A stretch of DNA of 64,000 bases, from contig MU004196.1 in the NCBI GenBank assembly GCA_010093605.1, positions 1,503,454-1,567,453 of the forward strand, written 5' to 3'. The stretch comes from Lophium mytilinum (taxonomy: Eukaryota; Ascomycota; Dothideomycetes; Mytilinidiales; Mytilinidiaceae). Within the stretch, counting starts at the first letter, position 1, and each line of letters begins with the position of its first letter. The notes beneath the pieces are model-generated. The model was not told the origin of the DNA. It made no database searches and worked only from the letters and a program-made list of their open reading frames with translations. This document shows, piece by piece, positions 1-8,471 of the stretch. Made by a program: the position numbers and the translations under genes.

Positions 1-899
1 TCCTTCTTTTTGAAGAGTTGGACACGGCAGTTCGGGCAAGTGTTGGAGGCAGCGAACCGGTGATTGAACATGACCGAAAGGCACTCCTCTCCAAAAATAT
101 GACCACAAGCATTTAATTTGACCGCGCGGTGGCCAACACCATACTGAGCATCCTGGCAGATGCTGCACTCGGGAAGATCTTTTTCGTCGGTAGGTTTGGC
201 GAGCTCATCGACATTGGTGCGAGGACCGACGAACTCGAGAGGAACATCCTCCAAAGCCCCAGTTGGCATTTCCCAGATTTCCTCCTCAGAAGGGGAGTCA
301 TCGGGCGTCGCAGCTTGAGCCGCCCGGTGGTTTCCACCGCGAAGTCGACGCCAAACATTGCTGAAGCGCCGATGTCGAGCATGCTCATTTTGGCCGCTGG
401 TGTCTTGGAGCTCGGTCTCGTCCTCGGGCTCGAGGCATTCCAGAGCGATCACGCCATTCGTACGGACGCGGACTGATTGCTCGCCAAACTCAAAGACCGT
501 AGTAGCTGGGCCCTTGGTGACCATACGCTTGTCAGTATCGTTCACGCGCTCAAGCCGAAAGTCCCGGAGGCCGGCATATGGGTTCCGACCATGGGGGAAT
601 TGGAGTCGTTCTCGAGCACGAGTCGCTGGAAGAATTGTCCGAACGTCGCGGGGGACAGTCGCTTCTCCATACCAACGCTTGACTATGGCTTCGCGGGGAA
701 ACAGAATATGGAGATCGCCATGTTGAGCCGCGTCGCCGTCGGCATGGATCACAAGATTGCCATACGTGCAAGTACCTTCCACATGGAGATTCTTCATCAC
801 TCCACCGGTAAGTGCTTCGGATGGTCGAAGGATGATGTTTGCCGCGGGGGGACGAGTGCTGTCGTCGACAACATTAAGAGTAGAAGTAGAAGCCGCCAT
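1..899 (-). CDS. RING-finger protein, C-terminus off the window (family member R1)
   Basis: An open frame runs from the ATG at 899 off the left edge (about 299 codons seen, no stop). The N-terminal ~150 residues form a beta-rich domain containing LHILFPREAIVKRW, which resembles the RING-less neighbours. An acidic linker with LEDVPLEFVGPR follows, then a RING reading CSIC...CGHIFGEEC...CPNCRVQLF. The family role would be E3 ubiquitin ligase activity. The residue three after the RING His, usually a Cys zinc ligand, is Gly here. It is tandem and co-oriented with the other family members downstream. The start is the first Met (MAAST...) in good context, gccATGG. The substrate is unknown. RING identity is secure; ligase activity is inferred. 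Confidence 0.85.
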   Translation of the reverse strand, partial: MAASTSTLNVVDDSTRPPAANIILRPSEALTGGVMKNLHVEGTCTYGNLVIHADGDAAQHGDLHILFPREAIVKRWYGEATVPRDVRTILPATRARERLQFPHGRNPYAGLRDFRLERVNDTDKRMVTKGPATTVFEFGEQSVRVRTNGVIALECLEPEDETELQDTSGQNEHARHRRFSNVWRRLRGGNHRAAQAATPDDSPSEEEIWEMPTGALEDVPLEFVGPRTNVDELAKPTDEKDLPECSICQDAQYGVGHRAVKLNACGHIFGEECLSVMFNHRFAASNTCPNCRVQLFKKK

Positions 900-1254
900 G
901 GTGGAGTCTGTATTAGATACTTGTAAGTTCTGTTGAGGGTACTGGTGTTGGTGTGATAGAAAAGGATTTGGTGGGTGTGGTGTGCTTGACTGAGGGAAGT
1001 GATAATGAGGACGGACACGAGCAGAGAGACCTGGCTTTATGCACTCCTCAGGGGGTGAAAGTGCCCCCATAAGGTGAATTGAAGCGTCACAATGTCTTTC
1101 TCGGAGCAGTAACCATGCTGAGAGCACCTGCAGTGAACGTCATGGTGCATCTTTCCGATTGTACAATGTATAGTCGGACATTTTACGGGTGGCAGGTAAG
1201 ATGAGGTAGCTTCTACACTATACGTTGTGCAGACGTGTGATTGAGACGAAGAGC

Positions 1255-1485
1255 TACAGTGACAAGCCACAAGTCTGGTCACACTGGTACGCCACTGATT
1301 GGGGTACCCCAACAAAGTTTTGAGGACTTAAAGGTGATTTTAACCTTCAAGCAGTGTGTATTAGACTGCCTCTTAAGCACTTGCCTGCTCAGCAGCCAGG
1401 CTACCCGAACAGTGGTGTTGAGTTGGCAAATTTGAGCCGAGATATAATGAGTCCATGTGCCCAGATTTGTGGCCTAGGACTGTGA
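1255..1485 (+). mobile_element. MITE family 1, copy 1 (TIR element, ~231 bp)
   Basis: The left end CAGTGACAAGCCACAAGTC and the right end, reverse-complemented CAGTCCTAGGCCACAAATC, form imperfect terminal inverted repeats of about 30 bp, next to a TA on the left. No coding capacity is seen. Internal blocks (ATTAGACTGCCTCTT, then AGTGGTGTT) recur in the copies at 6961 and 8003. A TA target site and a TACAGT-like end suggest a Tc1/mariner-type non-autonomous element. The rest of the 900-1769 gap between R1 and R2 shows nothing else. Confidence 0.75.
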
Positions 1486-1769
1486 GAACGTTGACGTGTA
1501 CGTAGCATGAAGCTTAAGGCATGTAGAACTGCATTGCGAAGACGAAATATACGGGGATAGGCCGCAAGAGAAGACAAAAGCAAAGGCAAATGGTCATAGG
1601 GAACTTGCACAAGGTACGTGAAGTGGAACGAGAAGAAGATTCAATTTAGCTAAGTCTATGCTTGCGAACTGTCCACATGAGCTTGGAGACAATTTAGAGC
1701 TCGAGATATGGGAGAAGATTGAGACGGGGAAGACCACTCGACGCATAGCGATTCTCTCTTGAGACCCCT

Positions 1770-2315
1770 CTATGGCGAGGGAGGTGAGAAGAAAGTGTTG
1801 GGCCAGTCGTGGGGGAAAGGCGGCGATGATGAGGATGCGGAAGATGGCAACACCGGCCGAGATTCGCGCTCCGCGAAAAGTTCGACGCGGCAAAATGGGC
1901 ATCGGTTCAACACTGGATCGGTGGTACTTGCCATCAGCTTCAAGCACTCATCGCCGAACACGTGCTTGCATGCCTTTAGAACCATCGGGAGATGGCCATT
2001 GCCATAGTCTTCCAGACAGATGCTGCATCTATCGAGGCCGTTGGCCACCTCTTCTGGTGAACAAGATCTGGCGAAGGTGTTGATATCGATGGGTTCATCC
2101 ACATACTCCCGCTCTACGTCTTCCAGTTCCTCGGGAACCTCATCTTCGTCATCTGTAAGGGACGGAGCGGGACCCTGCATATCAAGGGTGATCTCGCTGT
2201 GAGGGCCAAAACGATCGATGTCATCACACCTCATTTCATACTCGTCCGAGATCTCGGAATTGGGGCCTAACACGGTGACGATAGCTGAGGATCGGGGCTC
2301 AATGTTTCCTTCCAT
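1770..2315 (-). CDS. Small RING-finger protein (family member R2)
   Basis: 181 residues from the ATG at 2315. The frame is open up to an earlier ATG at 2387 (205 residues), but those extra 24 residues look like translated leader. A short N-terminus is followed by an acidic segment with EELEDVEREYVDEP, the linker shared with the other RING genes. The RING is CSICLED...CKHVFGDEC...CPFCRVELF, followed by a basic ESRPVLP motif and a Ser/Pro tail. The position expected to hold the fifth zinc ligand is Gly, as in R1 and the 29 kb relative. It lacks the long beta-rich N-terminal domain of R1. It probably works with E2 enzymes as an E3, but no substrate can be named. Confidence 0.8.
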   Translation of the reverse strand: MEGNIEPRSSAIVTVLGPNSEISDEYEMRCDDIDRFGPHSEITLDMQGPAPSLTDDEDEVPEELEDVEREYVDEPIDINTFARSCSPEEVANGLDRCSICLEDYGNGHLPMVLKACKHVFGDECLKLMASTTDPVLNRCPFCRVELFAERESRPVLPSSASSSSPPFPHDWPNTFFSPPSP

Positions 2316-2952
2316 GACTTTGTTAGTGTTAGTGAAGAAGAGAACGAGATTGAAAGACGGAAAGTAGAGAAATTTGGAGATGTTCATATGTACAAAAATA
2401 CAATGTTTGACTGTAAATTATATGTATATACATATGGTCAGATTGTAATGACTTGATATGGCATCCTTGGATTACGATAGTTGTACCATTTACATTGAAA
2501 ATTATGCCGCAAAGCTATTATATGTCTCGCCGCAAGATGTTACATCGTATGACGACATTAATTCAAAGTAACTCTGATACGCGTCGATCAGAAGACGCGG
2601 TATAGTAGAGAAAGTGAAAGATGTGCGGAGATGACAAGCTGCGATAGTGGATAATGTAGATAGCTAATTCAAAACTGAAAATCATATAGCGGTAAACGCG
2701 GATTGTTACATGTAACAGTGCATAAAAGTCACCAGAATTTCAGACTTTACAATAGAGGTTATGAGGATGTGGATGTTAAAGTGATTTATTGGAAAATATC
2801 GAAGGAAAGAAACTGGCCTATGAGCTTGGGTCAATTTAGTGAGCTCTTAGGGAAGACAATGAGAGATCTTGGACCTCAATGGATCCTGAGTGCGAAGCAA
2901 AAGCTCTAGAGCTGAAGCTTAGTTCTTACTTGGCGAGATAGGAACCATTGAC
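2316..2952. other. Intergenic, nothing recognised
   Basis: AT-rich spacer between R2 and the broken RING-less gene. A 68-codon plus frame at 2703 has no recognisable content. No repeat or RNA gene was seen. Confidence 0.5.
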
Positions 2953-3885
2953 TTAGTAGAGATCGTGAAGACACACGAGCCTATCTACAAGATGCTGCTC
3001 GTGTTCAGTCAGAACACCCTCTAGCGGCAACTCCATGAGCCGGCGCGCCTCCATTTCAAGGACTGTGAGCGCGAAGCCTGAAGCTCTTGCTGTATAATCT
3101 TCGGTCTTGGGCGCCACATCCTTGGTAGGCACGTCGTGGTCATCTCGATAGATGGGCACACCGTCGACCTCTACGTTAGGGATCGGTGTATCGCCATGTG
3201 GTGTCGGGTGGCGGTCTTCGACTTTCCGTCGAACCATGACCCGGTTCACCGACCGCTTGAAACGGCCCTATCGCACGGTACCTGTAGGACGTGGGCGTTG
3301 GACCAAAGCTGGGTTATTGGTGTTTTGGGGCTCATCGATATTCCCCGGCTGCATGGCCCCATTATCCCTTTGGAATAAGAGAGTCATGGCTCTGCGCAAA
3401 GATTCTTGCCGTTCTAGTGGTACACTCACCCTCAACGGTATGATCATCCACGGCGCGCGTAGCTTGATCGTGACGCCATCCATTTGGATCACCAAAGCTG
3501 GGGCGGCCATCGGTATCATGTACCGCCGACCTTCGGGAGATTCCTCGATACTCCAAGCGGCATTTTGGTCATCCGTGCCACTGTCGGATTCTGGATCACG
3601 AACAATAGCGTAAATATCGCTATCAATTGGCACGTTGCCCGGCATGATGCGGGCATCGGCGTCATGTGGGAAGAGGATTTCAACCTCTTTTTCGGACCAA
3701 GCTGGGCCCGCGTGTGCTCTGATGACAAGAGCTGGCCCGACAAGGCTATCTCCGGGGCGGAATTCGTACATGACGGTCTGGGCCCCGGAAGAGATGGAGA
3801 CTGTTCCAACAACGGGAATATCTCGGTCAGGAATGATGTCCTTTGGATGATACCTGAAAAGTTCCAGGAGATTCTGATAAACCAT
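2953..3885 (-). pseudogene. RING-less paralogue of the cluster, with one in-frame TAG
   Basis: One reading frame from the ATG at 3885 to the stop at 2953 would give about 309 codons, but a TAG at 3268-3270 interrupts it after ...RPTGTVR. Both halves align along their length with the intact 296-residue gene at 4652-5542: N-terminal TVSISSG/RPGDSLVGP, middle EVEILFPHDADARI and IYAIVRDPES, and C-terminal LEMEARRLMELP...EHEQHLVDRLVCLH. A CAG-to-TAG or TGG-to-TAG change would explain it. No GT-AG intron of plausible size removes the stop. It could be a pseudogene, a nonsense allele, a read-through gene or a sequencing error. No RING is present. Confidence 0.7.
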
Positions 3886-4651
3886 GAAAAAGATTTTCTT
3901 TTTTAAACAAGTCTGAATTTACCGGTTGGCATGGTTGAAGTCTCGAGGTGTGGTTTTTGGGCTTCTTCGATCTTACGGATGTGGTTGAAGTTCTGATATG
4001 TTTGTGGCGAGCTTTTTAGAGCTTGCACGAAACTTCGCGAGTGTTTGTTGGCAAAATTTGAAGGACATATACGACCCAGGAGCTGTCTAAGTGTACGAGC
4101 TTCGCAGGAAATGTGAAGTTACATCTCGAAAAGAGGCATTGTATAAGAATGTTAGAATAGTATAGATCAGGGAACCACGTGTGAGTTAATATGTGCACGT
4201 ACAATGATAAGGTAAGGTCTGAAAAGAAAATTGAGCTCCGCGTGAGTTCAGCGCAAGCCACATGGTGATATGGTTCAGAAGAAGACGCTCGATCATAGCT
4301 GTGAACGTCTGTCGAGAGGAAAGAATCGAGAATATGGTGTCACCGTCTACCTGCCACAAACGGAAAAGGGTCACCTAGCGGAGGAGAGAAAGCAGAGAAC
4401 GATACTCAACGAGATGCTGCTCAAAGAAATAGGTCAATGTGAGAGGAAATAATGAGTTGTTTGAATTATAGAGGAAGGAAGCATCAGATGTTGCAGTATA
4501 GAAGGGCATTTGAGTGCGAGAAGAATTTATTTGAGATTACTTTTGAAGAATGACAGACCTAAGAGCTAGCGTCCATCATGAGGCCTGAGAAGAACCAAAG
4601 CTGGACAGCCGAAGCTCACTTGTGGGATGATAGCGTGGTAGATTCATTCAC
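3886..4651. other. Intergenic, nothing recognised
   Basis: About 770 bp between two RING-less paralogues. Short frames at 4016-4452 on both strands show no family features or sensible composition. No repeats found. Confidence 0.5.
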
Positions 4652-5542
4652 TTAGAAGAGGCCGTGAAGATACACGAACCGATCTACGAGCCGCTGCTCA
4701 TGCTCAGCAAGGGGACCGTTGATTGGCAAACTCAACAACTGGCGCGCTTCTAGTTCAAGTTCTGACGCGCCGAATTTTGCGAGTTTTGTAGGAGTATCTT
4801 GATTTATGAGCGCCGCATCTTTGTCAGGCACTTCCCAATCATCCCAGTCAACTGGCGCGTCATGAAGCTCCACCCTGTGTATCGCTGCGATTTTAGCAGG
4901 CGAAGGAAGTGACTTCGGCATGACTTTTACGGTGGCATCCTGCATGGCGATTTTTGTCTCGCTCTGACTATCACGATGGAGTACAAAAGCCACGCCACGG
5001 AGAGAATCGGCTTCGCGCTCGATTGGAATAATTATCCTGCGAAGGAACATCATCCACGGGGCGCGGATGGTGACTGTCATGTATGGACAATCGATACGAA
5101 GGGTGGGTATTGCCATTGGTATCATATGACGACGAAACGGTGGCCTGCGTTTCGGATCGGAGACGTCTTCTACAGTCCAAGCAGTATTGGAGTCATCCAA
5201 GTACCACTTCGCGTCTGGATTCCGGATGATAGCGTAGATAGTCTCGGGCACACCTACCATAGCCGGTTCCATACGAGTTATTGCATTGCTTGGGAAGAGG
5301 ACCTTCACCTCCTTCCCAGACCATCGTGGACCATCCGGCGCTTTGATCCGGAGGCCGGGCCCAGTGAGAGTGTCGCCTGGGCGAAGCTCGTAGCTTACTG
5401 CCGGCCCTCCCGAGGAGATAGTAACTGTCGCGACGACGGAAAGCTTGTCGCTGGGGTAATATTCGGGCGATTTGAAGTTGAAGAGCGCGAGGAGACCCAT
5501 GCTAGAAGTGGCAGTAGAAATGTTGTCAGCTTGTCCGAGCAT
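4652..5542 (-). CDS. RING-less paralogue, intact (family member N2)
   Basis: 296 residues, a single exon. The N-terminal half carries the family beta-rich domain: VATVTISSGGPAVSYELRPG, KEVKVLFPSNAITRMEP and ETIYAIIRNPD. The middle has MIPMAIPTLRIDCPYMTVTI and APWMMFLRRI. The C-terminus has a predicted helical segment, LELEARQLLSLP...EHEQRLVDRFVYLHGLF. There is no RING, signal peptide or membrane helix. It is clearly homologous to 2953-3885 and 7196-7720, and more weakly to the N-terminal domain of R1. The product is probably intracellular. I recognise no named domain and assign no function. Sitting among RING genes, it could pair with or antagonise them; that is inference only. Confidence 0.75.
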   Translation of the reverse strand: MLGQADNISTATSSMGLLALFNFKSPEYYPSDKLSVVATVTISSGGPAVSYELRPGDTLTGPGLRIKAPDGPRWSGKEVKVLFPSNAITRMEPAMVGVPETIYAIIRNPDAKWYLDDSNTAWTVEDVSDPKRRPPFRRHMIPMAIPTLRIDCPYMTVTIRAPWMMFLRRIIIPIEREADSLRGVAFVLHRDSQSETKIAMQDATVKVMPKSLPSPAKIAAIHRVELHDAPVDWDDWEVPDKDAALINQDTPTKLAKFGASELELEARQLLSLPINGPLAEHEQRLVDRFVYLHGLF

Positions 5543-5970
5543 AGGCAGTATTCCAGGGGCTTTTTGGGAGGAAATTTTCCAAATTTTTCAGAGACAACAT
5601 GGGCTTAAATGTACGAATATAGCAGCAATGTTCACTCATATCGACCTAGAACAATAGCGCACTGTACCAGAGTGTTGGAATGTACATGAGGAAACAATCA
5701 TCGATTGTACGTGTGAGTACAATATTGAGATAAAGTCTGGAATGAGATGGTAGCTTCGTCCAGTTTGGCGCAGGCTGCAAAGGAAACGGCGCGACCGACT
5801 GCCAGCCACAAGCGGAGAAAGCGTTGTTAGGTTTTGGTATCAGGAAAGACGTATACTAGTACTGATGGCGAGGTCACGTTAAAGACATGAATAAAGTCGT
5901 ATGGGGAAGAATATATTGTTGTACATTGGTTGAAAAGAAGGGAAGCATGCCCAACTCACCAGCTGTGAGC
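5543..5970. other. Intergenic, nothing recognised
   Basis: About 430 bp between N2 and R3. No ORF with family features, no repeat and no RNA gene seen. Confidence 0.5.
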
Positions 5971-6582
5971 CTAGGGCGCGAGAATTGGCCGCTTTTTCCT
6001 TTTCCGAAATAGGACCACGCGACAATTTGGGCACGTGTTGATGCAGGTGTTTGGCCCGTTGGCCATCCCATCCAGGCAAGTTCGGCAGAAGACATGTCCG
6101 CAAGCCTTTAAAACCACGTGTGAATGGTCATTGGCGGGATCATGGTTCTCCAGGCACAGCGTGCACATCTCGGGGAGATTCTCACCGGGGGAGAACTCAT
6201 CGGCAATATCGTCGATTACGATACGAGGACCGATGAACTCAAACTGGACGTCTTCGTAGAGGGGCTCGAACTCGTCCTCGTCCCCCTCTTCATCCGAAGA
6301 CCCGACCAAAAATTCAGAAGGACGCCGTGAACCATAATCCAAGGGAAGGCTCGATAAGTCCCCTTCCACGTCATCGTAGAAATCCCATTCCGAAGACTGG
6401 TTGAACACCTGCCTCTGTTGAGATGGGACCGGCGTCAACGGTCGCCACGTGCTGGGTCTCCGGCGGTGATCGTGATCTCTCGCCAGCCGACGGTGCTCCA
6501 CAGTTGTTGTTGTTATGTACTGGGTGGATGTATCCTCCGAGTCATATTCCTCTTCGTCAGAATAACGGAAAGGAGGTGCCAT
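5971..6582 (-). CDS. RING-finger protein (family member R3)
   Basis: 203 residues from the ATG at 6582 (MAPPFRYSDEEEYDSED). The frame is open further upstream to 6807, but that part is Cys-rich and leader-like. An acidic, Arg-rich disordered N-terminus leads to the family linker YEDVQFEFIGPRIVIDD. A complete C3HC4 RING follows: CTLC...CGHVFCRTC...CPNCRVVLF, then RKRKKRPILAP at the end. It is the only one of the four RING genes here that keeps Cys at the fifth ligand position. Likely an E3 ubiquitin ligase, probably cytosolic or nuclear given the basic tail. It follows N2 in the same orientation. Confidence 0.82.
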   Translation of the reverse strand: MAPPFRYSDEEEYDSEDTSTQYITTTTVEHRRLARDHDHRRRPSTWRPLTPVPSQQRQVFNQSSEWDFYDDVEGDLSSLPLDYGSRRPSEFLVGSSDEEGDEDEFEPLYEDVQFEFIGPRIVIDDIADEFSPGENLPEMCTLCLENHDPANDHSHVVLKACGHVFCRTCLDGMANGPNTCINTCPNCRVVLFRKRKKRPILAP

Positions 6583-6960
6583 TCTAGAAATGAAAGCTTT
6601 TTTGGAAGCGTTCGAGAGGCGTTTTGTTTTGTGATGTTGTGTAAGCGGATTCCTTGCTGGGAACTGTGTTGAGAGATGAAGCCAGCAACATTGCTTATAT
6701 ACAAAATTATTGTAAAGATATACAAGCAACGTTGAACATTGCAACAATGAAGGCTGCGAGAGAGCTGTGCATACACAGTGTCGGTATCGTGGAACTGCAT
6801 TGTACATGTCGATGCAGACGCCGATTCGATGGCGATATGGGCCATCTTTCGAGAAGCCTGTGAGGTCTCAACGAGCGGATCATTTTCTCGTGGTAGAGTC
6901 GAAAACCAGGCGTTCTCGGTCTTCCGGACTCCCTCACTTCCTTGATGGCGCACGTCATGC

Positions 6961-7194
6961 TACAGTGATAGGCCGTAAGTCTAAGCACACTGGTTCGCCA
7001 CTGCTAGGGGCACCTCCCAACGGTTTGAGAAGATTTATAGGCAATTACCAGTCTTAAGCCGTGCAGATTAGACTGCCTCTTGACTAGTTAGCTGCTTAGC
7101 GGCTAGACTTACTCCCTACAATGGTGTCAAGTAAGCAACATTGAAGCCAAGCGGTGACAAAAACGTGGGCCCAGACTTATGGCGTAGTACTTAC
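6961..7194 (+). mobile_element. MITE family 1, copy 2 (~234 bp)
   Basis: The left end CAGTGATAGGCCGTAAGTC pairs with the reverse complement of the right end, AGTACTACGCCATAAGTCTG. The internal blocks match copy 1 (CACACTGGTTCGCCACTG, GCAGATTAGACTGCCTCTTG). Its right end lies 2 bp from the stop codon of the truncated RING-less gene at 7196. The remainder of the 6583-7195 spacer shows nothing. Confidence 0.75.
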
Positions 7195-7195
7195 C

Positions 7196-7720
7196 TTACG
7201 TGGTAGCGTTTTCTTTAATCTTGCTCTGACCCGTCTTCTCCGGTTTCGGAAAAATCGTCCACCTTCTCAAGCAAACCTCCCCTTCCGCTTCAATCTCAAC
7301 CATGACATTGTTCCATTCAATCAGCACCGACGGAAAGTCTCTCGAGAATATGCGGTACTGTCGCTTTGGCAGCGCTTGCAATACACACTCCGGGCTCTGG
7401 TCCATCTCGCCCCTAGCTTTCGACATAGCTATGCGATGACTCGTGCCCTCATCATGCATGACCGACACAACATCCTCGGATAATTCGATATCCGAAGGTT
7501 CTATGTAAACAGTTGCATCGCGCGGAAAATCGACGTCGATAGAAGGATCAGTAGGCAGCTGGAGGCGCGGGCACTGGAAGAGGAATGCGTCGTGGGGACC
7601 CCAGAAGTGGATGCGACCGGGGTACATCTCAAAGCGCTCTGTTGGACCGCCGGATAAGATACTTACGGTCGCTACGCTGGCAGGTCGAGGTTGTAGCTCC
7701 GGACGTTGATGGCTAGGCAT
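7196..7720 (-). CDS. RING-less paralogue, C-terminally short, ending at a MITE (family member N3)
   Basis: 174 residues from the ATG at 7720. SVATVSILSGGPTERFEMYP and IDVDFPRDATVYIEP match the N-terminal domain of N2 (VATVTISSGG..., KVLFPSNAITRMEP). FPSVLIEWNNVMVEIEAEGE matches N2's central segment. Alignment stops about 110 residues before N2's end, so the helical C-terminus is missing. The stop codon lies directly against the MITE at 6961-7194, so the insertion probably removed the original 3' end. A GTAAGG just before the stop could be a donor into a MITE-containing intron, but I found no matching downstream exon. Function unknown; it may be a decaying gene. Confidence 0.6.
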   Translation of the reverse strand: MPSHQRPELQPRPASVATVSILSGGPTERFEMYPGRIHFWGPHDAFLFQCPRLQLPTDPSIDVDFPRDATVYIEPSDIELSEDVVSVMHDEGTSHRIAMSKARGEMDQSPECVLQALPKRQYRIFSRDFPSVLIEWNNVMVEIEAEGEVCLRRWTIFPKPEKTGQSKIKENATT

Positions 7721-8002
7721 TGCGATGAATGGTTAGGTTCGAAGTTATGAGGATGAAGATTGGGGCAAAAATATCCGCGGAGAATGCGCTGTGGCGAAGT
7801 AAGGGTTGAGATATACATGTTCAATATAGGGATCACGAGATCTGGTGTGATGTCTTGGCGCCAGTGCGTGAGACCAAATTTTGTGACACAAAGAGAGAAA
7901 ACAAACGCTAGTCACACGGAACGGGAGTTAGAAGTAGTCGGAAGAGACAAAATTGCGTTCTTTGTGGCACGGGTGTTTGTGTGTGGAAGCAAGACAGAGA
8001 CT

Positions 8003-8234
8003 TACAGTGACTGGCTATGAGCATGTGCACACCAGTTTGGCACCGCTCGGGGTACCCCCATAAAGTCCTGAGCTTCTAGGCGCGAAGTCAAGTTCCAAGC
8101 AGTGGGAATTAGACTGCTACTTGACTCACTACCTAATAATTGGCTGGGCTGCTCCTCTCAGTGGTGTCAGCTGAGCAAGATTGAAGCGGAACAGTAATCA
8201 ATCTTTGTGTCCAGGCTCATGGCCTAGTAATGTA
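8003..8234 (+). mobile_element. MITE family 1, copy 3 (~232 bp)
   Basis: The left end is TA then CAGTGACTGGCTATGAGC; the right end reverse-complements to ACATTACTAGGCCATGAGC, with TA outside. The internal blocks GGGGTACCCCCATAAAGT and GGAATTAGACTGCTACTTG align with copies 1 and 2. It lies in the 7721-8471 spacer between N3 and the methyltransferase; nothing else is seen there. Confidence 0.75.
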
Positions 8235-8471
8235 GCTCAGTGTCTCGCCCAGTTCTCGAAGCAAATACGTGGGGAATCAAAGCATCCTGTTCGGCCCCTT
8301 TCTTCGGAGACAGAAGTTTCCAGGGCGTTCGATGTGGCTTTGTAGGGATACTGAGTCTCTTTGCGGTCGATAATTTTAGGTGTCAGCGAGCTAGGTGGTC
8401 CCCAAGGTAACATATGTGCATTTCGGCTAAGAATTAAGGAGGATAACAGAAACCAAACCAAATCCTCAATA

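Noticed and set aside
2703-2909. 68-codon plus frame between R2 and the broken paralogue
   Set aside because: No homology to the neighbours and no recognisable motif.
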